Shown: piece by piece, positions 26,151-36,542 of the stretch | Layout of the letters: every line of letters begins with the position of its first letter | Numbering within the stretch: position 1 is the first letter of the stretch | From: Vitrella brassicaformis | Taxonomy: Eukaryota; Sar; Vitrellaceae | DNA: 64,000 bases | Direction of reading: 5' to 3' | Assembly: GCA_001179505.1 (NCBI GenBank) | Contig: CDMY01000897.1 | Span: 124,001 to 188,000, forward strand | Position numbers and translations under genes: made by a program | Notes under the pieces: model-generated | What the model saw: the letters and a program-made list of their open reading frames with translations, nothing else | The model's database searches: none | Told to the model about the DNA's origin: nothing

Positions 26151-26422
26151 GATGACGCTTGGAAAGAAATGAGTGGGGAGGTGGGGGGGAGAAACTGTCA
26201 GAAGTGCAAGTCGGTCCAGGGTTTAGGGTCTAGGGGTCAGAGGCGCGCAAGGTGCGAGCTTGAAACAGCTCTTCCGGGGCTTTGTGGCGATTTTCTCGCA
26301 AGCGACAGCTGTGTGAGGTAGCTCTGGGCGTGAGCTGTCAGGGTGATTGATCGATCTGGGGAAAATGGCGGCCTCAGCGTGGCGAAAGGCGTCTGTTGTG
26401 GTGCGTGGGAGAGAATCAAAGG
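26151..26422. promoter_or_regulatory. Divergent promoter region with a telomere-like motif
   Basis: A 272-base head-to-head interval separates the TPR gene (-) and the OFA-like transporter (+). At about 26219-26228 it contains GGGTTTAGGG, that is, CCCTAAACCC on the other strand, a telo-box-like sequence. No TATA box is obvious. The regulatory role is inferred from position only. Confidence 0.45.
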
Positions 26423-28034
26423 ATGGCGATACGGCGTGTGCAGAGCGTGTGTGCTGCTGTTGGTGCGCAGGGCAGCGGTTTTCTGTTCAATTTGACAGCG
26501 GGATCCATATACACCTTCGGTAATAAGGGTGGGTGCTAGAAGAGAGGCCAGAGGGGCGACTTGTCTGTGTGTGTGTGTGTGTGGTATCCAATTCATGTTT
26601 GTTCTGTCAGCGAACATGAATGTCTACATCTGTTCCTACCTCAGGAAGGTGAGGCAGCCAGCCAGTCCACACACACACGCACACACACACACACATGCAT
26701 AGCCGCCCACCCCACCCTTGTAGGCGTGCCGCATGTCCATCCGGACAAAGGACACGGGGATGATATACGCATCAGGTCAGGCAGACAGACAGACAGACAG
26801 GCAGACAGACAGGCAGACAGACAGGCATGTTCGTGAAGCGGTGTGCCCACCACCATACTGTCTGCACACGTGTTCCCATGTGTGTGTGTGTGTGTGTGTG
26901 TGTACAGGTTGGCGCAACGGCCCAGATATGGGGCGACTCGGGGATAGACAGCGACCTAGTGCGGAGCAAAGATCTCTCGCTCTGCTACGCATTGGGTAGA
27001 TGTAGACTCATTGATTGATGCACACACACACACGCACCTGTGGTCACCCATGCCCTCAGCTGTGGTGGGCATTGGCCTGAGCGTCTTCATCGGCGGCCAG
27101 CTGGAGAGAAGAGTCGGGCCCAGGTCACACAGACAGCACACACACACAGAGGATCCACACACGCAGCCCGTGTGTGAGGTGGTGTGGTGTGGTGTGGTGT
27201 GATGTGTGTGCAGGGTGGGTGCTCTGGTCGGCGGGTGGCTGATGTCCCTGGGTGTGGCGCTGTCTGCCCTGACCATACAGCACTCGTACACCATGTTCCT
27301 GTTCACCTATGGCGTACGTCAGCCCGCTGCGAGGAGGGAAGACGCCACGCCCACACACACGCAGATGTGTGTGTGTGTGTAGATCATGTTTGGTGTGGCC
27401 AGTGGCCTGGCGTACCCCTGCCCACTCAGCTGTGCGTTCAAGTGGATGCCTGGTACACACACTCACTCGCGCCACGCGGCAGCCGACATATTTGTGCGCG
27501 AGCATGTCGGCGCGTGTGGGTGTGTGTGCAGAGCAGAGGGGCCTGGCAGGTGGACTGATTCTCGCCGGCACTGGCCTGTCGCCGCTCATATTCGGGCCGC
27601 TGCAGGTCAGTGAGTGAATGCTCCACACACGCACTTGTGGTGTGTGGGCATGACCAGACGATCTTTGTGAATCCGCACAACAAGCCGCCCACTTCTGTGC
27701 CGTACCCAGACCAACCTGAGGGTACGCTGCACTTCTGCGCAGTAAATATGATCTCTCTCTCTCTCTCCGTGTGTGTGTGTGCGTGTGTGCAGAAAAGTAC
27801 TATGAGGACAGCGAAATAGTCGATCGTGTGCCGCTGCTCCTGCTCCACCTGGCCGCCATATACGCAACGGTACGATCCGTTCCACTCACGAAGGTTTGTA
27901 TGATGTGTCTTTGTCTGTTATATACACACACAGATCCAGTTCATAGCGGCGATGAACTTTGTCAGCCCACCGGAGACACTGCCACCCCCGATGCCGCACA
28001 GAGGACCACCACGGGTAGGGTACCCATTCACACA

Positions 28035-28070
<36 letters not shown>

Positions 28071-29608
28071 TGCATACACATGTTTCCACGGTGTGCTGCA
28101 TGTCATGTGCAGACGGTGCCGGAGCCAGCAAAGAGGTAAGATGACAGCGACACAGCACCCGATGGGTGTACTGACAGGCACAGACACTCATCTCATCTGT
28201 GAGTGGTCGTGTCGTGTTGTCGGTTCGTGTCGTGTGCAGCAGCCCTTTGGTGCAGATATCTCCCGTGTCGATGGTGCAGTCACTGTCCTTCTGGACGCTC
28301 TGGCTGCTCTTCTTCTTCAACGGGCAGATCGTGTCCTTCCTCACCACCTTCTGGAAGGTATATGCATGCATAGATAGCTACCCGCCCGTTGGATGGATGT
28401 GTGGTGCGCGTGTTGTGTTGTGTGTGTGTTGTGTGTAGGTGGTGGGATATCGGCACCTTGGCCTGAGCGATCAGGCACTGGCCTATATCGGTGAGTAGGT
28501 CGGTGGCTGAAACACACTTAAGGCCTCTCTCTCTCTCTCTCTGCGTGTGTGTGTGTGTGTGTGTGTCGTGTGTCAACCAACAGGCAACAGTGTGGTGGCG
28601 ATGTCGAGTGCGGCTGGGCGGATTCTGTGGGGCATGGCCAGCGATGCATTCACATTCAAACGATGCATGGTGGGGGTGGGGTGGGGGAGGAAAGGCGTGG
28701 CGTGCACTGCATCGTCCACTTTGCCTGCCTGTCTGTGTGTGGGCGGGGCGGGAATGGGTGTGGGTGTTGTGTCGTCAGATCTACATAACGCTCCTGACGG
28801 GCTTCTTCGCCTTCACTCTCACCACGGCCGCAGAGTAAGCACGCACACTACAGACAGCCATGCCATGCACACCTTAAGCATAGCGTGACTGCAATCACTG
28901 CACAGGTACGGGCCTCCTGCGTTTTTTGCGTGGCTGGCGGTGCTGTACTCGTGCATCGGGGGCAGCTTCTCAATGTTCCCTGCCGTAAGGACGTCAGAGG
29001 AGAACCCATCCCATCCCATCCCTATGATGTGTGTGTGTGTGACTCTGTGTGTGTGCCCTGCGTGCCTCGTGTGTGTGTGTGTGTGTAGGTCACGGCCAAG
29101 ACATTCGGACAGACATACTTCGGGACCAACTACGGTAGGGACACGGTCACACAGACAGACACACACACACAAATGAGAATGTGTGTGTGTGTGTGTGTGC
29201 AGGTGTGATGTACACTGCCCGCGTGGCCAGCGCGGTCAGCCAGGCGATTGTACTCGGCCAAATCTATCACAAGGTGGGCAGCCAGAGGGTGTGCAAGAGA
29301 ACCACACAGTGTCGTGTGTGTGTGCAGATCGGTGATGAGGGCGTGATGCCCATCCTGGCTGCCTGCAGCTGCATCAGCCTCATGCTCACGCTGCTCTTCG
29401 ACCCACACGCAGCCATAGAGGCATGCACTGCACCGACTCACACCACGCACCCCGCACAGCACATGTCAGCCTCCCTCGGTGTGTGTGTGTCTGTGTGAAT
29501 CAGTATCACGACAAGGCCTTCCGGCAGTCGGCCGAGGCCGCCAGGCGGTATCTATCGGACGCGGCACACTGCACCAGCAGGGACAGAGAAAGAGACAGGG
29601 CCAGATGA
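26423..29608 (+). CDS. OFA-like major facilitator superfamily transporter
   Basis: This is a 12-TM-type transporter spread over about 18 very small exons. The first exon starts at ATG 26423 (MAIRRVQSV...) and encodes TM1 with NLTAGSIYTF, similar to the start of oxalate/formate-antiporter (OFA) family members. Splicing TTCG to CGAACATG gives YTFANMNVY. Later exons encode LSVFIGGQLERRVGPR, GVASGLAYPCPLSCAFKW, GLAGGLILAGTGLSPLIFG, SSAAGRILWGMASDAF and TFGQTYFGTNYGVMYTAR. The YFGTNYG-type signature is characteristic of OFA transporters, which carry oxalate, formate and other monocarboxylates. The C-terminus is charged and cytosolic (RDRERDRAR). The TGA is at 29606-29608. The substrate is unknown. 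Introns are dominated by (CA)n after donors and (TG)n before acceptors. Confidence 0.8.
26776..26825. repeat. (CAGA)/(GGCAGACA) tetranucleotide repeat
   Basis: An interrupted tandem array of CAGACAGA units within an intron of the OFA-like transporter, just downstream of the exon encoding CRMSIRTKDTGMIYA. Confidence 0.9.
29131..29202 (+). repeat. Self-complementary intron, 5' (CA)n and 3' (GT)n
   Basis: The intron begins GTAGGGACACGG and carries a (CA)n run, a spacer of about ten bases (AAATGAGAAT), then a (GT)n run directly joined to the 3' CAG. The two arms can pair over at least a dozen bases, which would bring the splice sites together. Confidence 0.75.
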
Positions 29609-30007
29609 TGCATGTCGTGCATGGGTGGAGACATAGGCAGTCAGCTGCTGTACACAGGCATGTACGTATGTCAGCCTGCAAAAGGCGATAGGCGATTTGA
29701 TTTGGCACCCGATGGGCACTTTTCTGATGGATGGATGGATGGATGGATGGGCCTCTGGGCGTTCGCTCTTGACATATACCGACCGACATTTGCTCAGTGT
29801 CTAGTCCGCGCCTATCAGGTGGCCCTCAGTCAAATGGACAATACCAAACAGTGGGGGGAAAGTCCCTTGCTCCCTTAGTTCATATGTAACGCAATTATCG
29901 TCATCCCATGCAGTGCGGCACCCATCATCAGCAAGGCGTCCACCCCACCTGCCCGTCTGCCTTTCGTTCTCTCTGCCGCTCGGGACGGGCAGCGAGCTAC
30001 AAGTTAG
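29609..30007. other. Convergent intergenic region with (GATG)n repeat
   Basis: It contains the 3' flanks of the OFA-like transporter (+) and the TMEM161-like gene (-). A (GATG)n run lies at about 29728-29751. No additional gene is visible. Confidence 0.6.
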
Positions 30008-33000
30008 TTATGTCTGCTGCGACCTCCCCCAGATGATGATGAACAGCGTGACGGCCCCGTAGAAGAACAGACTGCCGAACAGCAGCGCCTGACACACGTC
30101 GGCGAAGAACTCCCGAGGGTAGAGAGCCGACAGCTCACGCTCGAACTCACGCACACTGACACTCACACAGATCGACACAGAAGCATGTGTGTGTGTGTGT
30201 GGATGCGTGGAGGTACCCGCTGTAGACAGAGAAGAAGTTTCTGAGGACGTCATCTCTGTCTGTGTCTGCGCCCTGGCCTTGCCGCAGCGGCACCTCGAGG
30301 CCCGTCAGCCAACCCACCAGCTGGTGCAACCGGCCTGAACACACACACACACACAACACACACAGGTCCACACCCCTTCACCGGCAGACGGCAGAGCGAC
30401 AGACAGACGTACCTCCTCTGGGCGGTGCTTGGAAGTCTCTTGTTGGTGTCTTGGTTGAGTAGAGGGCCATCAGCCGCCGGTGGCCCTCTGCAGACTGAGA
30501 TGACGACCCGATTTGCTGGTCATCCTCACACAGCACTGACAGACACACACACTGTGTGTGGACAAACACACGTACGTCTTAGTGTGGGCGTGTGTGTCTG
30601 TGGTGTGGGCGGGTACGGTCTTCGATGAGCGTCCGTCGTCTGCACATTCGTTTCTCCTCCATCCGCTGCGCCGTCTCGGTGTTCCGATGCACCGCACACA
30701 AACTCTGCACACACACACACACGTGCATTTGTGTGTGTCTGTCTGTGTGGCCATACACACATACACACACACATACTTCGAGGTCGATCGGCTTTGTGAG
30801 GTGTGGGAGTGCGTGTGTGGACAGCCGAGAGAGCGGCCGCGAGAGGTCGCAGGCCTCCCACACTGTGTTGGTGGCCGCCACACAGGTGAGCAGCAGGAGG
30901 ATGAACGGGATGAAGGCCTGCTCCACCACACGGAAGTGCAGCAGCTGCAGCGAGTTCCTCTTCTGCACACACACACACACACACACTATCTGGAGGCGTG
31001 TGTGTGTGTGTGTGTGCCTATAGGGACCTCCGCTTCCTGTGCCGGATTGGCGAGGCTGGCTGCCGTGGTGCTGTTGTTGGCTGCACACACGGACGGGCAC
31101 ACACACGCACAGACGGATGGATGAGCAACAACGAAGGTGTGGATGCGTGTGTGTGTGGGGGGGGGGAGGGGGAGGTTGCGTACTTCGGATGGGGTTGTCG
31201 TTCTCCTCGAGGATGCCCTTGTCTTCGAGATACTTGAGCAGCCACAACTGATTAAAATGTGACACACACGCACAAAGGGACAATGACAGTCCCGCAGGCA
31301 GGGAATGAGAGACACAGAGAGGGAGAGAGCTCCCCCACTCCCCCAACCCACCTGCACCAGGGCAGGCGTGTGGCTCAGCTTGCACACCACCTGTATGGCA
31401 TCACATGCATCACACAGTCAATACGATTCAGTCAGTCGCCCAGTCAGTCGCCCACACCCACACCCACACACTGAAGTGTGTGTGCCCTGCCCTACCAGCA
31501 GGACGACGAGCGACAGGCGAGCCAGCTCGAAGCCACAGCCGCCCATCCACCCCTGCCCCACAATGATGTCCCGTGCCATGGGTTTGACCCACATGAGAGG
31601 GCAGAGCAGCGGCAGCGTGTACGACAGCCACGTACACATGCTCGACGGGGAACGCGAGTCGACACTGCAGCCAGCCAGAATGTCAGGATGGACAGAGAGA
31701 TCCACACTGCTGATCTGATGCTTACGCGTGTGTGGGTGGGAGGGGGTGGGGTGTGTGTGTGTGCTGTGCTGTGCTTACAGGTCCGCCACTTCTCGCTGGC
31801 AGAGGCCTCTCATCTGCAATACACAATGAGTGCACAAACGCGTCACAGACAGGTATACAGGCTGGCCAACAGACACAGGTGTGCGTCAGGTGTGTGAGAG
31901 ATGGTGCCTGTGAGTACCGACCGGGTCGGCATGGTAGAGCTCCAGCAACGTTGTCTCATAGTAGGCGTTGAAGGCCGCCGCCTGCACACACATACACACA
32001 CCCACACACACAGATGGTGCGAGCACATCAACGAACCTGTCGCCAGAAATGCACGCACACAACGAGCGTATCTATTTTACCACGGCAAAGACGACCAGGA
32101 ATGATGAGATGAAGATGAGCAGCATCTCGCCCTGCAGCAGCCACACCCCCAATGTCACCGACCTGACATCCATCCACATAGCATTACGATAGATGACACA
32201 TACATTTGGATATATGCGCCCGTCCATCCATCCATCCGTCCATCCATCCGTCCATCCATCCACTCGTACGTGCCGAGGTTGAAGGGCCGCATGGTCGCCA
32301 CCCAGCGGTTCTTGAGCTCCTGAATCCCTACGCCCATCCATCCCACACGCACACACATTCAAATGTGATCCACACGCACACACTCCTTCCTACTCATGGG
32401 TGCGGTGCGTACCAGGTTGAATGGTGTAGTCGAACCATGGGCTGAGCTGTGGCTCCTGCTCGACGCCCACCAGGATGGCCCAGCAGAACAGCGAAGCCAT
32501 CAACGTGCACCTTCACACACGCACACACACACAGAGATGCACACACACAGGCGTGGGAGGGATGGTTCGTCGTTAGTTACAAAATGAGCAGGAAGCAGAA
32601 GAGGTAGGTCCGCTTGAGCTTCTGCATCGTCACCCAGCTCAGGTGAGACCTGCAGTCAGTGAGTACACACAAACCGCCCGTGTGGTGTGGTGTGTGTGGT
32701 GTGTGTGGTGTGTGTGGTGTGTGTGGTGTGTGTGGTGTGTGGTGTGTGTGTGGGTGTGGTGTGGCTTGCTTACAGTGCGATGAGGATTGCGGTGAATGAG
32801 TGCATCGGCACGAACCACGAGTGCGTCCTGATCGATCCAATGCCACAGACAGACAAACGTACGTGTCCTCTGGCTGACTGACCTGTGCCCCTGGACGGCC
32901 CACTTGACAAACATGATCACCGACGCCATGACCGAAGTGCTCACCTGCGGGGGCAACACACGAATGAATGCATGAGCCCGCCCACTGCACACCACACTGT

Positions 33001-33699
33001 CAGTCATTACTACCGACCAGTATGAGAGTCGTGTTGAAGTGCGTCCTCAGGGAGGTCCAGGGGAAGTGCGACAAGTCGTAGCCGTAGCACTCGTAGACCT
33101 ACACACGACACACACACGCACGCATTGCAATGCAAGCAGATGCATCTCAGCCAAGCCATGAATTGAATGGATGTGTGTCCTTAATTGCTGACCTTTGCGA
33201 GCTTCATTCGGTCCCACCCCTCGTCGGCCGCACTGACAGTCTCGAAGGTGCGCGACGGCTCCAGCGGACGATTCTGCGGCTGCTGACGGGCCGCACGGGA
33301 CCTGCTCATGAACACACGCCGAGGAATGTTCGTGTCAGTCGGGGTGGGGTGTGTGTGTGTCCGCCCATAGGCACCTACCTTCTCTTCTCGTTCAAGTGTA
33401 TGTTGGCCATCCTCTTGTGCGTGAAGGCAGCGCACGGCGCGTGCCACAGACTGATCGGCCGATGGACCGACCAGTACGCCCAGACAGACAGACAGACAAT
33501 CCTTTCTTCATCCACTCATTCATGGGATGGCTGTCCCAGCCGCCTTCCCACTTACTTACCCGAGGATGAACATATCTCCCATGTTAGCGAATTTGCTGAG
33601 CGCCATGCCCAGCAGGAAGGGGAAGGTCCACAGGTCGATAGGGAACACATCGCGAAATATGTGCGGGAACCGGAAGGAGGACGAACTTGAGCCCGCCAT
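30008..33699 (-). CDS. TMEM161-like multi-pass membrane protein
   Basis: The start ATG at 33697-33699 gives MAGSSSSSFRFPHIF; the upstream in-frame codons lack ATG. The TAA is at 30008-30010. About eight hydrophobic segments are spread over many short exons, including TTLILVSTSVMASVIMFV, FCFLLIL, LLIFISSFLVVFAVV, RLSLVVLLV and FIPFILLLLTCVAATNTV, plus a final GSLFFYGAVTLFIIIWG. The stretch PLMWVKPMARDIIVG followed by ARLSLVVLLVVCKL matches my recollection of TMEM161 proteins (WTKPIARDF, then a RLWLLVVLCLLRL-type helix). The later VVEQAFIPFILLLLTC also fits that family. TMEM161B in animals influences cardiac ion currents; its biochemistry is unknown. The first TM segments align weakly, so family membership is probable but not certain. 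Confidence 0.6.
30965..31022. repeat. Self-complementary (CA)n/(GT)n intron
   Basis: On the plus strand a (CA)n run, a short spacer TATCTGGAGGC and a (GT)n run occur in order. In the sense of the TMEM161-like gene this is 5' (CA)n, loop, 3' (TG)n-CAG. It has the same layout as the intron at 29131-29202. Confidence 0.8.
32220..32268. repeat. (TCCA)/(TCCG) tetranucleotide repeat
   Basis: A tandem CCATCCATCCGT-type array inside an intron of the TMEM161-like gene. Confidence 0.85.
32688..32760. repeat. GTGTGTGTGGT-type minisatellite
   Basis: About six near-identical copies of a unit of around ten bases (GTGTGTGTGG) occupy the intron before the exon encoding SHLSWVTMQKLKR of the TMEM161-like gene. 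It is the longest tandem minisatellite in the window. Confidence 0.85.
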
Positions 33700-34083
33700 C
33701 ACCTCACGCACCGCACCTACGGAGTGATGCGATGAGCGATGCTCTCTCACTCAGCGGCCTCCTGCACACCATACAGAGAGAAACAAATCAATCTGCATGT
33801 GATCCATTGGTGTGCGGATCTGGTTACTTGTAATCGACTCTTCTCGCAGATTTCACACAGGGCGAATGCAGCGCGGCATTCGTCCCTTCCCCAGAGCTCG
33901 CAGATGCAATGGCTCGCTGGGGCGTCAAAAGCTGAATCTCCAGCGACGATGAGAGCCTGAGAGTGTCGTCCGGCAGGCGGCCGAGGCGAATTAGCGGTAG
34001 CAGCAGCAGCAGGGGGCCATAAGTGAGAGCGGCGCTCTCTGGGCACTTTGGGCGTCGATTAGGGGCAGCCTGGCGCGGCCACT
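33700..34083. promoter_or_regulatory. Divergent promoter region, TMEM161-like / methyltransferase
   Basis: A 384-base head-to-head interval. It contains a (CAG)n-like stretch near 34000 (GCAGCAGCAGCAGG) and no evident coding sequence. The role is inferred from gene orientation only. Confidence 0.4.
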
Positions 34084-35693
34084 ATGGCACAGGTGAGTCG
34101 AGGACGCAAAGACAGGCACGAATCATGGCTGTCTGTCTGTTTGTTGCCTCGTTTGACTTTTGGTGTCTTGTGCTGTGGCTGTGTGTGCGCGTGTGGATCA
34201 GTATGGGAAGAAGGAGTATTGGGACGAGCGGTATACCAAGTAAGCAAATGGGAAAACGGATGCTCACGTGGACAAAGGAGTGCGTCGGCGTACATGCCGC
34301 TCATGGGCTCTCTCTGCGTGTGTGGATGATATGTGTGTGTCAGGGATCCCGATGCGTTTGATTGGTACCAGCGGTATCCGGCGTTGAAGGAGATCCTGGG
34401 CGACCTGGTGCAGGTCTCGCACAAGATACTCAACGTCGGATGCGGCAACTCAAGTACGCACAACACACACAAGGACCAGAACGACACACAGAGAGAGGGA
34501 GGGTGGGTGTGTATTCCTGGACGTGACTGACGTATCAGGGTTGTCTGAGGACATGTATGAGGACGGGTACCACAGTATAGAGAACGTTGACATATCGAGC
34601 ATCGTCATCAAGGGCATGCAGGAGAAACACGCAGACAAACCCGGAATGGCATGTAAGACAGAAGACCGTCGGGGACACAGCCCAGCCCACCCAACGCTCT
34701 GTGTGTCCGTGTGTGTGTTTCGGTGTGTGTGCTGGTCGGTCGGTGTCTGTCAGTTCGTCAGATGAATGTGTTGGACATGAAGGAGTTTTCTGACGGCCAG
34801 TTCGACACGGTTATCGATAAGGGCACCATGGACAGCATTCTGGTACGGCGGTGCCTGCAGAGAGAGCATGGCGTCAAAGCAATGCATGGGGGGCAGAGCA
34901 GAGAGCACCTGGGCTGAGGCGAGCAGACAGAGGCGTCGGTCGCCGGACTGGATGTCTGTCTGCTGTCTTGCGTCCATCAGTGCGGGCAGGATTCGACGCG
35001 CAACGTGCAGACGATGCTCAAGGAGATATTTCGAGTGCTCAAGTAAGTAACCAACCAGGTGGAGCAGACGCACGAATGGGCTGTGCGTGTGTGATGATTG
35101 CTCACATGTGTCAGGCCAAGTGGTCAGTACGTCTGCGTCACGTATGGGCAGCCATCGTACCGGATGACGTACCTGCAGGTGGGGGTGTGTGTGTTACATT
35201 GATTTAATTGCTTCTGGGATGCATGTGTGTGTGGGTTTCTGTCTGTCTTGCGTGGCGTGCAGCGTCCCGAGTTGGGGTGGAAGGTTGACATCAAGACGGT
35301 GCAGAAACAGACCATGGCCGTCTCAGGTGCGGGGCGGTGCGTGCGAGGCTGTGGCCGGGGCCCCCCCCACACACACATCACATCAGTCAGTGTCTTGTGT
35401 TCTGTTTGCCCTGTCTGTCCTCTGTGCTGTGTGTATCACACAGCCAACATCCAGGCAGACGAGAAGGACAACGTCCACTACATCTACGTCTGCACAAAGG
35501 TCGGTCGGCGTGTAAACCAGACAGACAGACAGACAGACCAACAGACAGACCAACAGACAGACGGACGGACAGGCTGCTCTGCTCTGCGTGTGCCTTTGTG
35601 GATGGCTGGATTGGATGAGTGCAGACGGCAGAGGGTGAGCACAAGATCCCGATGGACTCGGAGAACAGCCCCACAGAAGAGGTCGTCGCGTGA
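34084..35693 (+). CDS. EEF1A lysine methyltransferase 4/METTL13-type SAM methyltransferase
   Basis: Exons 34084-34092, 34202-34239, 34344-34453, 34539-34652, 34754-34842, 34981-35042, 35115-35178, 35263-35326, 35444-35499 and 35625-35693 join in frame to 224 residues. The first exon encodes only MAQ. The protein opens with YGKKEYWDERYTKDPDAFDW, the family hallmark. Motif I is ILNVGCGNSRLSEDMYEDGY, with the acidic residue of motif II in NVDISSIVI. The post-I region reads DGQFDTVIDKGTMDSIL, and a late strand reads GQYVCVTYGQPSYR. The human relative EEF1AKMT4 methylates a lysine of elongation factor eEF1A. The length fits a single-domain enzyme, not two-domain METTL13. The substrate is inferred from family. 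Confidence 0.87.
35519..35572. repeat. (CAGA)n repeat in the last intron of the methyltransferase gene
   Basis: A tandem ACAGACAGACAG array interrupted by CCAACAGACAGACC units, lying between the ninth and tenth exons. Confidence 0.85.
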
Positions 35694-36542
35694 TCTGATC
35701 TGATCGGGCTGGGCTGGCTGGTCGGACCGACTGACTACCCAGCCCAAGACACTGACATACGAGTGCATGCGAAGCGAATGCACACCTAGTGTGGTACACC
35801 TCTCTCTATGCTCATATATGTGGTGGATCGATCTGATGTGTGTGGTGTGCAACACGAGATGAGATGGAATGACTGACACGGGGTGGACGACATGCATGCC
35901 GGCTGGCCGGCCCTTTCCCCCTCCCCTCACAGAGAGAACAGAGGCAGGCCAGGTGTGTGTGTTGATATGCTTGATGGTGACCAACGACAGACAGATCGAC
36001 GTACGAGTACTTAGTAGTCTTCGTAAAGGGAAGGACGGACGGCCGGATGCATGGTGAATTCGATCGACATGAGTGCTTGCTTGTCTGCGGGGGCAGGGTG
36101 TGTGGGGGTTGACCTACTCCGCTGCTTGCTGCTTGCTGGTCTGGTTGTGCGCCTGCGTGGGCTTCCTTCCTTGTGTGACCGACGTTTCAATGCAATGCCC
36201 CCATCTATTCTATGAGTGTGTGTGTGATGTGTAAAGCCCTTGGTTGTTTGTTCGTTCCCTTCCCCACCGACCACAACGTGCAGTGCAATGCATCAATGCA
36301 TCATTGGAGTGTATGAGCAACAGGGAGGGATACACTCACACAGAAATGAGTCCACAGTCACCGATCAAGCGTGTGCCAATGAAAATGGTTAACGAACGTG
36401 TCATTCGTCCATCGATGCATCCATCCATTCAGTCATTCATTCAGTCAATCCGCCCTTCCCGCCTCTCAATCCTCAGTGTGCATCTCTCTCTTGCGCCGTG
36501 TTTGTCGTGTCGGCCGCACTCACCTCACTCACTGTCAGACAG
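35694..36542. other. Convergent intergenic region
   Basis: A stretch of 849 bases between two 3' ends. It has scattered CATT/CAGT short repeats (for example about 36417-36460) and no credible coding frame. Nothing else was recognised. Confidence 0.55.

Noticed and set aside
26776-26825. Tandem CAGACAGA array as a CRISPR-like array
   Set aside because: There are no spacers; it is a simple tetranucleotide repeat inside an intron.
26400-33700. Many open frames rich in Cys-Val, His-Thr or Ser-Leu repeats
   Set aside because: They are translations of (GT)n, (CA)n and (CT)n intron repeats on either strand, with no protein-like composition.
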